A DNA stretch of 64,000 bases. Source: Thecamonas trahens ATCC 50062. Taxonomy: Eukaryota; Apusozoa; Apusomonadida; Apusomonadidae. A program made the translations under genes and the position numbers. The stretch is taken from positions 238,143 through 302,142 of the forward strand of contig NW_013657649.1 of assembly GCF_000142905.1 (NCBI RefSeq), given 5' to 3'. The notes under the pieces were generated by a model that saw only the letters and a list, made by a program, of their open reading frames with translations, searched no databases and had not been told where the DNA came from. Below, one piece after another: positions 15,001 to 22,787 of this stretch. How positions within the stretch are numbered: the first letter of the stretch is position 1; each line of letters opens with the position of its first letter.

Positions 15001-15926
15001 CGATGGCGGAGATTGCGAGGCACGAGGCCGAGGAGATGGTCCAGCTGAAGCGAAGCGATGCCAAGGCGTGGCAGCGGCGGCGAAGCAAGCTGGCCAAGCG
15101 CGAGCGGAAGCGTGTCAAGCAGCTGCGGTTATGGCAGGAGCAGAAGAAGAGTCGGTGGGCCAAGGAGCGTGCGCGGCTGGAGGCTGAGGCTGAGATGGTT
15201 CGGTTGAAGGCAGCCAAGTCGCGGAAAGCCAAGACGCAGCAGCTGCTCATCAGGCGGCGCAAGGAGTGGGTTGTGCTCGCGCGGCGGCTGGGCCCAATTG
15301 CCTCGGCCCGGGTTGCCAAGCGCCACGCGGCGTTGGCGGCAGAGCGATCTGAGGCACGCGAGGCCGAGGCTGCAGCGCGGGCGCGAGCGCGTCGCGAGCA
15401 CATGGCGCGGATGGCCGAGTCGCGGGCGCGAACGGTGGTTGTGCACCGTGCACGCGAGCGAGCTTGGGATGCCAACGAGGAGCATGCGCGGGCGGTTGTT
15501 GATGCTGCGCACCGGCGTGAGGCCGAGCTGTACCAGCAGGTGGAGCGGATAAGACCGGACGGCTATTACCGAGCGATGGCAACCATTGCGCGTGGAGCGC
15601 GGCTCGAGCCGGTCTCTCGCGCTTCGGCATGGGCGTCGAGCGCAAAGGTTCCGGAGCGGCTTGCGGCATCCGAGCCGCTGCCATCGATCCAAGTAGCCGG
15701 CCCATCGTCGTCGCAGGTCTTTGGCGACGATCCGTTCGGCGGCAGCACCAGCGGCGGTGGTGGCAGTGGCGACGACGACGATGCCGTGGGCGGAGCACAG
15801 CGTGCGCTCACCCACAGCGACCTCATGTCGTCACGACCACCATCGGGCCCTGGGCGTAGTCGGACGAGCCGGTGGCGCGAGCATCGCCGCCAGCAGCAGA
15901 GCACGCCTCACCGGCGTCGCGCGTGA
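13..15926 (+). CDS. Giant IPT/TIG-repeat protein with C-terminal coiled coil (about 5,300 aa, 5' end possibly outside window)
   Basis: I count about 20 IPT/TIG-like immunoglobulin-fold units. Each opens with an S-P-x-x-G-P-x-x-GGT type turn (for example near 1318, 1618, 4177, 5080, 6670, 8026, 10378, 13744) and many end in V-x-V-S-x-D/N-G-x-x-F/Y. Serine/acid-rich low complexity covers about residues 3530-3670. A charged Arg/Glu/Ala coiled coil covers about 4940-5180, followed by a Ser/Gly tail. No membrane segment is obvious, and the first Met (nt 13) gives no signal peptide, but the frame is open to the left edge so the true start may lie upstream. The gene is read in frame 1 to about 6620 and in frame 3 afterwards. 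One extra T at 6619-6620 joins them as Q-F-L-V-E-P, which suits an IPT boundary. A second doubtful stretch lies at 5380-5530. Function is unknown. IPT repeats are usually adhesive or scaffold modules, and the coiled coil suggests an intracellular scaffold. Confidence 0.75.
6616..6627 (+). other. Single-base frame break in the IPT-repeat gene
   Basis: Frame 1 is coherent to the codons T-Q-F at 6613-6621. Frame 3 is coherent from V-E-P-G at 6624 onward. Adding one T to the TT at 6619-6620 restores one continuous IPT-like repeat. This is most simply a missing base in the assembly. A genuine mutation cannot be excluded from sequence alone. Confidence 0.65.
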
Positions 15927-16233
15927 TGGCCCTTTTACGGTTGATCTTGCGCAGTGGGGATAAACAACCGCTGACGATTTGTCGATGATATGGTGGTGCC
16001 GAAGGTGACAGAGACTCGATTTGCCAGACGACCACCCCACGCCACTTGTCGCAAATCGCCCATTCGTACGTTCGGCATGACACCACCACCACCACCACCA
16101 CCACCGAGTACAGCCCCAGCGAGTCCTCCCTCTCCCCCACAGGACACAGAAGTAGAGCACACAGAGCCACCCCGACAAGCACATCCCCCCCCCCCCCCCC
16201 TCTCCACATCCCCACTCACCGTAGATTCTAGTC
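15927..16233. other. Intergenic spacer with CCA repeat and C tract
   Basis: This spacer separates the IPT gene from the primase gene. It holds a CCA microsatellite at about 16080-16107 and a C homopolymer tract at about 16186-16200, 34 bp before the primase ATG. I see no RNA gene or conserved small ORF. It probably contains the primase promoter and 5' UTR. Confidence 0.6.
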
Positions 16234-17865
16234 ATGCTCGGGGTGGGCTCACGCAAGACGGCGGTGGTCTCGTCCAAGGCACACGCGCGCAAGGCGGCAG
16301 GCGAAGGATCACGAGCGGCGGTGTTGTCGCTGTATGCGGTACCACCGACGGAAGAGCTTTCGCTGCAAGAGTTCGAGGAGCTGGCGCTCAAGAGGGTGCA
16401 GCTGCTCAAGGCCATTGCGGCGGCCAAGGCGGTGGGCAAGAGCGGGAAGGAGCTGTCGCTGGCGGTGGGCAAGGCCGTGGACGCCTTCCTGCCCTTCCGG
16501 GCTACCTCGCGTGACGAGGCTGAGCGCGAGGACCATATCTCCCACTTTATTCTCCGTCTGGCCTACTGCCGCACCGAGGAGCTCCGCCGGTGGTTCCTCA
16601 CCCACGAGTGCGAGCTGCTGCGGTGGCGCATCGGCCGCGAGAGCCCTGCCGCCGTGGAGGCTTTTCTTGCCCGCGAGAATCTCAACTATCCCTCGCTCAC
16701 CAACGAGGAGCTGGCACGTTTTGAGGCGCAGCTGACTACCATCTCGACCATCATGAAGCGCAAGGACGATCGGGCGGCGCTGGCCCAGGCGGCGGAGAGC
16801 TCGTTGGCCTCGCTGAAGACGACCGGCAAGCTGGCCAAGGACGCCGGCGGTGTCGGCGGCGGCATTCGTCTCACGGCCGGCTCGTACTTTAAGGTCCCGT
16901 TCGAGCAGGCCATCGAGCTTGTGCAGCGGCGGCAGGTGTTTGTCAACGGCGGATGGGCGTACGTCCGGCGCAAGGATATGGTGGCCATTGTGGTGGCCGA
17001 GTTCCGGTCGCGGCTCTCGCGGTCGCTCGCGGTGGCGTCCAAGGCGCTGCCACAGCTCTCTGAGGACGAGCGGGTTGTCCCGCTCCTCACCAACCTCTCG
17101 CGGCAGTACCTTGGGCCGGACTACTCCAAGACCAAGGTAGAGGGTGCCATCTCGCTTGACCAGATCGACACACTTGCCAAGCGGTCGATGCCGCTGTGCA
17201 TGTCGAACCTGCACTCGCACCTGCGGTCGGCCCACCATCTCAAGCACGGTGGGCGGCGGCAGTACGGACTCTTCCTCAAGGATATCGGGCTCTCGATGGA
17301 GGACTCGCTCAACTTTTGGCGGGCTGAGTTTACGCAGATGATGACGCTGGACAAGTTCTCCAAGAGTTACGCGTACTCGATCCGCCACAACTATGGCAAG
17401 GAGGGCCGCCGCGTCGAGTCGCGCGCCTTTTCGTGCGTTCGCATCATTACGGCCAACGCACCGGGTCCTGCCGATCACCACGGCTGCCCGTTCCGCCACT
17501 TTTCGCCCGAGAAGCTCGCCCACACGCTCACCGCCAAGGGCGTCGGCGGCGCCGGTCTCAAGGAGATCCTCAACCTCATTGCGGGCCACCACTACCAGAT
17601 CGCATGCACCCGCTACTTTGAGCTGACTCATCCCGACGCCGAGACCGTCCAGCCGATCGAGCACCCGAACGCGTTCTTTACCCAGTCCGAGGCGTACTGG
17701 CGGGCCAAGCAGGGCTCGTCCGGCGAGGAAGCTAAGCCCAAGCTCCGCCTTGCTAGTGATGCGGCTGGCGAGGCAGGCGCTGGCGAGGCAGGCGCCAGTG
17801 AGGCTGGGCCGTCTGTTGAGGCTGGCGCTGCGGTCGAGGCCATGGTTGTTGCGGACGACGAGTGA
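16234..17865 (+). CDS. PRIM2: DNA primase large subunit
   Basis: The gene encodes 543 aa, close to the usual 500-550 for the eukaryotic large primase subunit. This subunit joins the small catalytic primase and DNA polymerase alpha to make and hand over RNA primers. The C-terminal iron-sulfur domain is clear. Cysteines 322, 401, 418 and 458 have spacings of 79, 17 and 40 residues, nearly the same as the four [4Fe-4S] ligands I recall for human PRIM2. Family motifs include YFKVPFEQAIELV near residue 210, the H-x-R-Y/HNYGKEG-type primer-template segment near 385, and GCPFRHF around C418. The C-terminus is an Ala/Gly/Glu-rich low-complexity tail. No intron is needed. The stop lies 15 bp from the stop of the convergent kinesin gene, so the 3' UTRs must overlap. 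Confidence 0.95.
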   Translation: MLGVGSRKTAVVSSKAHARKAAGEGSRAAVLSLYAVPPTEELSLQEFEELALKRVQLLKAIAAAKAVGKSGKELSLAVGKAVDAFLPFRATSRDEAEREDHISHFILRLAYCRTEELRRWFLTHECELLRWRIGRESPAAVEAFLARENLNYPSLTNEELARFEAQLTTISTIMKRKDDRAALAQAAESSLASLKTTGKLAKDAGGVGGGIRLTAGSYFKVPFEQAIELVQRRQVFVNGGWAYVRRKDMVAIVVAEFRSRLSRSLAVASKALPQLSEDERVVPLLTNLSRQYLGPDYSKTKVEGAISLDQIDTLAKRSMPLCMSNLHSHLRSAHHLKHGGRRQYGLFLKDIGLSMEDSLNFWRAEFTQMMTLDKFSKSYAYSIRHNYGKEGRRVESRAFSCVRIITANAPGPADHHGCPFRHFSPEKLAHTLTAKGVGGAGLKEILNLIAGHHYQIACTRYFELTHPDAETVQPIEHPNAFFTQSEAYWRAKQGSSGEEAKPKLRLASDAAGEAGAGEAGASEAGPSVEAGAAVEAMVVADDE

Positions 17866-17880
17866 TGGGGGGTGTAAATG

Positions 17881-19983
17881 TTACTCGAGATCGTTGTCGT
17901 CGTAGTCGGAGTCGTCGAGCTCGTCATCGTCGAGATCGTCGTCGTCGTCATCGTCATCGTCGTCGTCGTCATAATCGTACGCGTCACCGTCGTCGTCGTC
18001 GTACTCGTCGTCATCGTCGTCGTACTCGTACTCGTAGAGGTCATCGTAACCGTCACCATCGGCGTCATCGCCATGGTCATTCCCGTCGTCGCAGTCGTCA
18101 TCATCGTCGTCGTACTCGTCTGACGAATAGTACTCGTACTCGTACTCGGGCGCAGTGGCCTCGTCGTTGTCGGGGACAGAGGCGGCAGCGGCAGCGGCGG
18201 CGGAGGAGCGCGCCGAGGCGACATGGGCGCGAAGCGCGGGGCTGGCGCCGTGCGAGTTCGTCTTGCGACGGGTGAGCGGAGGGCCGGCAAACGGTTCGAC
18301 AGACGAGCCGTCCTTCTCGGCGAGGGCGCGACGAAGGCGCCAGATCTCGTACGCCATCTTCTTCATCTGCGACGCGTCGTAGCCGTCGAGCGACTGGGCA
18401 GTCTCGATGGCCTTGGTCTCGAGCTCTGGGGCGGTGGCGGTGGCGGTGGCGGTGGCGGTGGCAGCGGCAGCGGCAGGCGCGGGAGCAGGCGACGGCGGGG
18501 GCGCGGATTGGGCCTGCTCGAGCTGAGCCTTTAGCTCTGCAATCTGGGCACGGTACTCTGCGTTTTCGCGGAGGAGCTGCTGGAGGCGGGCAAATTGGGC
18601 CTTGTACTTGGCGAGGAGCTCGGTCTCGGACGGCTCGATGGCGTTGGGCACGACAGCAATCTTGGTGACAGACGAGGCATGGGCGGCAAAGACAAGGGTG
18701 TTGTGCGACTCGGCCATCTTGGAGGCCTCGGGGTTGAGGGTGCAGAGGCAGGCGATGCGGGCGTTGCCAACCAGCGACGGCTGGAGGATGCGGGTGAGCT
18801 TGGAGTCACGGAAGGGCAGGTGGCTCGAGTTGTTGCCCTTGGAAAGAATGGACATGATGCGCGAGAGAGCAAGGAGCGAGCGGTTGATGTTTGCACCCTC
18901 GGAGCGGCCAGAGCCCGCGGTGCCGGTGTCAGAGAGGCACTCGGAGCCGGCCAGGTCGATGAGAGTGAGGATGGAGACCGAGACGGCGCCTGACGGGTCG
19001 TTGGAGAGGAGGCGGATGCGAAAGACGGTGTGCGAGCGGGAGGAGCGGTTGTTGGCGCGTGTGGCGCGGTAGTGGCGGGCCTTCTCACCCTTTTTGAGGA
19101 ACTTGAGCACATCGTCCTCGTCGTGGACCGGTGACGATGTGAGGCCGTCGATGATGACGCCCTCGGTCGGATCGTCAAATACCTTGAGGTTGCGGCCGCG
19201 CTTCTTGGCCATGAGGTCGTTGACAACTTCGTTGTAGATCTCCAGGTACGAGACCGAAATGACGTAGTCCGAGAGCGTGGCGCGGGCGTCCTCAAACAGC
19301 TGACGAGCCGCCAGCCGGATGATGCCGGGGTTTTCGGGCGTGCCGAGCATGGTGTGTGTCTTGCCGGAGCCGGTCTGTCCGTAGGCAAAGATGGTGGCGT
19401 TGATGCCACGGGTGGTGTCTGCGACCAGGCCCGTCACCTGCTCATCGTAGATCTCGGTTGTCTGCGACGCCGGGCCATAAACCCGGTCGAACCCGTAGCT
19501 CCGTCCCGGACTGCCATCGGGCCCCAGGTCGGCGATGGTCTGCTCGTCGAACGACCACTCGTGCCCCGCGTTGGCGGCAGCGCCGCGGGCTGCACGCCCC
19601 GTTCGCGATCCGCTGCCACGTCCACGCCGCACCGCGGTCCCACCTCGGCGCTTGCTTCGCGCCGGCGGCTTCCGCTTGGCCACGCCACCAACAACGCCTA
19701 CGTGTGCACCTGCCCGCGAGAGCGAGACCGGTCGCCCGCGTCCACGTCCACGGCCACGTCCACGTCCACGCCTGCCCGCCTTCTTGGCCGAGCCACTCGC
19801 CTTGGCACCCTTGGCACCCTTGGCGCCCTTGGCACCCTTGGTGGTCTTGGTGGTCTTGGCACCCTTGGCACCCTTGGCACCCTTGGCCTTGGGCTTGGAC
19901 CTGGCCTTGGCCTTGGGGCGGGGAGTAGCCGGCGGACGGACCCGGACAAGGACTTTGATGCGCTCGGGTCTAGAGGAGTCCAT
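17881..19983 (-). CDS. Kinesin motor protein, kinesin-7 (CENP-E)-like, with basic insert and acidic tail
   Basis: This is a 700-aa kinesin with an N-terminal motor. The P-loop GQTGSGKT is at residues 202-209, switch I NNRSSRSH at 311-318 and switch II DLAGSE at 343-348, so ATP hydrolysis should be intact. The segment KGEKARHY before switch I, and the sequence around it, resemble kinesin-7. The motor begins normally with IKVLVRVRPP (residues 9-18). About 125 residues of Lys/Ala/Gly/Arg low complexity (AKG and RG repeats) then interrupt it before the W-S-F-D strand. A short coiled coil follows the motor (about 480-530). The last 95 residues are almost pure Asp/Glu/Tyr, encoded by GAC/GAT repeats. 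Charge polarity is therefore extreme. The upstream side holds a C tract on the coding strand. The family call is moderate; kinesin itself is certain. Confidence 0.92.
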   Translation of the reverse strand: MDSSRPERIKVLVRVRPPATPRPKAKARSKPKAKGAKGAKGAKTTKTTKGAKGAKGAKGAKASGSAKKAGRRGRGRGRGRGRGRPVSLSRAGAHVGVVGGVAKRKPPARSKRRGGTAVRRGRGSGSRTGRAARGAAANAGHEWSFDEQTIADLGPDGSPGRSYGFDRVYGPASQTTEIYDEQVTGLVADTTRGINATIFAYGQTGSGKTHTMLGTPENPGIIRLAARQLFEDARATLSDYVISVSYLEIYNEVVNDLMAKKRGRNLKVFDDPTEGVIIDGLTSSPVHDEDDVLKFLKKGEKARHYRATRANNRSSRSHTVFRIRLLSNDPSGAVSVSILTLIDLAGSECLSDTGTAGSGRSEGANINRSLLALSRIMSILSKGNNSSHLPFRDSKLTRILQPSLVGNARIACLCTLNPEASKMAESHNTLVFAAHASSVTKIAVVPNAIEPSETELLAKYKAQFARLQQLLRENAEYRAQIAELKAQLEQAQSAPPPSPAPAPAAAAATATATATATAPELETKAIETAQSLDGYDASQMKKMAYEIWRLRRALAEKDGSSVEPFAGPPLTRRKTNSHGASPALRAHVASARSSAAAAAAASVPDNDEATAPEYEYEYYSSDEYDDDDDDCDDGNDHGDDADGDGYDDLYEYEYDDDDDEYDDDDGDAYDYDDDDDDDDDDDDLDDDELDDSDYDDNDLE

Positions 19984-20319
19984 GGTGTGTGTATGTGTGT
20001 ATGTGCGTATATGGGGGTGAGAGGGTGAGACGGTAGGGGAGGGGGTAGGGGGGAGTGTGCGAGGAAAGTGGGGTGTGGGTGGGTGAGTGTGGAGGGAGAG
20101 GAGCTCTCAGGTGGAGGTGGCGGTGCGGAGCGGGAAGTTTGTGAATGTGGCGGTGGGGCGACCGAGGGAGGCTGTGACACCCGCTGGTGTGGTGGCAAGG
20201 AGGGCAGGGCAGTTGCGGCAAGCGAGTGCAAGGAATTTGACCGGGAATATGTAGTGGTGGTGGTGGTGGTGGTGTGTGTGTGTGGGGGGGGGATACAGGG
20301 TGTTGCGCCCACCGCACCA
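19984..20319. other. Spacer between kinase and kinesin genes with TG/GTG repeats and G tracts
   Basis: The two flanking genes are both on the minus strand. The spacer carries a TG-rich run at about 19985-20010, G-rich tracts at about 20036-20060 and 20284-20292, and a GTG microsatellite at about 20254-20276. On the coding strand these are C tracts. No coding or RNA gene is visible. Confidence 0.55.
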
Positions 20320-21763
20320 TCAGGCATCGGGGTCGGCGGATGCGGCAGCGGAGAGGGCAGACTGCTCCCCAGCAAAGGTAAAGCCGTCAAAGGCCGACTG
20401 AGCGGTGTCGGAGAGCTTCTTCCGGTGTGCGCGGTCGTGGAGAGGCTGGGCAAGGAACTCGCCGTCGACATACTGGATGTCGTCCGCGGCCTCGACGGCT
20501 GGAATCCACGGCGGGGTAATGGTCTTGGCGAGGAGTGCGTCCCAGTCGATCGAGGCAAAGAACGGATGTGCCTTGAGTTCATCGACGTCATCGTTTGCGC
20601 CGAGACGGAGCGAGGGCTCGCGATGGAGGAGGCCTGCAATGAGCGACTTGGCGTCTTTGGAAAAGTACGGCGGGTAGTAAACCTGCTCGTAGAGTGTGCG
20701 CTCATACATGAGGGTCTTGTTCTCGGTGTAGAATGGCGGAAGGCCGGAGAGCATCTCGTAGAGAACAATGCCGAGCGCCCACCAGTCGACGCTAAAGCCG
20801 TGCGGCTCATTGCGTAGGATCTCGGGCGCGAGGTACTCGGGCGTGCCGCAAAAGGTTGTTGTGGTGTCGTGCTGGTCGAGGTCCTCCTTGCACAGGCCAA
20901 AGTCTGTGATGAGGATGTGACCGTCCGAGTTGATGAGCAGGTTCTCTGGCTTGAGGTCGCGGTACGCGATGCCAACCGAGTGCAAGTGGCCGATGCCAAG
21001 CGCGATCTCGGCGGCGTAGAACCGGGCGCGCGACTCGGAGAACTTCTTGTCGCGCTGCAGGTGGTAGAAGAGCTCACCGCCGTTGACATAGTCCATGACA
21101 AAGTACAGCTTCTCCTCGGTCTGGAATGAAAAGTGGAGCGAGACAAGGAACGGGTGCGAGGCCGTCGAAATGAGGACGTTGCGCTCCGACTTGACGTGGT
21201 CGAGCTCGCCCTTTTTCATGATAGTCTTCTTGTCGAGCACCTTGATGGCGTACACTTTGTTGTCGGCAATGCCGCGGGCGAGTACAACCTTGCCAAACGA
21301 GCCGCGCCCGATGACTGAGAGCAGCTTAAAGTCTGCCAGCGAGACCTTGGTCGCGCCGTCCACCTCGGAAGCCACCTCGGACTCGGCCACCGTGCCCTCC
21401 ATGTCATCGACTGAGTCCGGCGCCAGAAAGTCGACCAACTCGCTCGACTTGCGGACGACGTCATCCGCCAGCACCCGCGCCATGTACCGATGCAGCGAGA
21501 CGCGCCGACCCTCGACAAAGTCTGGGTTGAGGTTACCGAGCAGTCGCTTCTTGGGCAGGCCAAAGTCGACACCGTACTTTTTCTTGACCTGCACCGAGAG
21601 TGAGTTCAGGGGAGCAGTGCAAGGGGAGGGGGAGGGGGGGAGGGGGGGGGGGAGGGGGGGGGATGCGGTGTGTGCGTACCTTGTGGTTGAACTGGTGGAA
21701 GTTGCGGTAGCGGCGGTAGATGGACCATGCAGACGGGCCGCACTTGATGGAGAGCTTGTATAC
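20320..21763 (-). CDS. PX-domain AGC protein kinase, SGK3-like (5' end lost in gap)
   Basis: Two exons are visible. The short one (21680-21763) encodes the end of a PX phosphoinositide-binding domain (IYRRYRNFHQF). The long one (20320-21588) completes it (GLPKKRLLGN) and carries a full AGC kinase: glycine loop GRGSFGKV, catalytic Lys in YAIKVLDKK, YRDLKPEN, DFG, and the activation loop Thr in TFCGTPEYLAPE. The C-terminal hydrophobic motif is FDGFTF. Both splice junctions are GT-AG and phase 0; the intron 21589-21679 is pyrimidine/C-rich. An acceptor at 21764-21765 shows that more exons precede, in the N run. PX plus AGC kinase is the SGK3/CISK arrangement, which in other organisms targets endosomal PI3P and responds to PDK1. 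A ribosomal S6 kinase-like PX kinase is the alternative. The gene is probably divergent from the PH-domain gene. Confidence 0.88.
21589..21679 (-). other. Intron in the PX-kinase gene
   Basis: A 91-nt phase-0 intron. The donor is GTACGC at 21679 and the acceptor ends GTGCAG at 21589. It interrupts the PX domain between H-K and V-K-K-K. Its minus strand contains two long C tracts (G runs at about 21636-21661 on the plus strand). Confidence 0.85.
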
Positions 21764-21782
21764 CTGTGGATGAGATGGAGGG

Positions 21783-22735
21783 NNNNNNNNNNNNNNNNNN
21801 NNNNNNNNNNNNNNNNNNNNNNNNNNNNNNNNNNNNNNNNNNNNNNNNNNNNNNNNNNNNNNNNNNNNNNNNNNNNNNNNNNNNNNNNNNNNNNNNNNNN
21901 NNNNNNNNNNNNNNNNNNNNNNNNNNNNNNNNNNNNNNNNNNNNNNNNNNNNNNNNNNNNNNNNNNNNNNNNNNNNNNNNNNNNNNNNNNNNNNNNNNNN
22001 NNNNNNNNNNNNNNNNNNNNNNNNNNNNNNNNNNNNNNNNNNNNNNNNNNNNNNNNNNNNNNNNNNNNNNNNNNNNNNNNNNNNNNNNNNNNNNNNNNNN
22101 NNNNNNNNNNNNNNNNNNNNNNNNNNNNNNNNNNNNNNNNNNNNNNNNNNNNNNNNNNNNNNNNNNNNNNNNNNNNNNNNNNNNNNNNNNNNNNNNNNNN
22201 NNNNNNNNNNNNNNNNNNNNNNNNNNNNNNNNNNNNNNNNNNNNNNNNNNNNNNNNNNNNNNNNNNNNNNNNNNNNNNNNNNNNNNNNNNNNNNNNNNNN
22301 NNNNNNNNNNNNNNNNNNNNNNNNNNNNNNNNNNNNNNNNNNNNNNNNNNNNNNNNNNNNNNNNNNNNNNNNNNNNNNNNNNNNNNNNNNNNNNNNNNNN
22401 NNNNNNNNNNNNNNNNNNNNNNNNNNNNNNNNNNNNNNNNNNNNNNNNNNNNNNNNNNNNNNNNNNNNNNNNNNNNNNNNNNNNNNNNNNNNNNNNNNNN
22501 NNNNNNNNNNNNNNNNNNNNNNNNNNNNNNNNNNNNNNNNNNNNNNNNNNNNNNNNNNNNNNNNNNNNNNNNNNNNNNNNNNNNNNNNNNNNNNNNNNNN
22601 NNNNNNNNNNNNNNNNNNNNNNNNNNNNNNNNNNNNNNNNNNNNNNNNNNNNNNNNNNNNNNNNNNNNNNNNNNNNNNNNNNNNNNNNNNNNNNNNNNNN
22701 NNNNNNNNNNNNNNNNNNNNNNNNNNNNNNNNNNN
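21783..22735. other. Assembly gap (953 N)
   Basis: All bases are N. The gap hides the 5' exons of the PX kinase on the minus strand and probably the promoter, and possibly the first exon, of the PH-domain gene on the plus strand. Confidence 0.99.
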
Positions 22736-22787
22736 TCTCCCCTCCCCTCCGTCCGCGTTGCTTGCAAAGCCAAAGCCTCCCGGACCC

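Noticed and set aside
16309-17664. 451-aa antisense frame opposite primase
   Set aside because: Shadow of a conserved gene with all four Fe-S cysteines on the plus strand.
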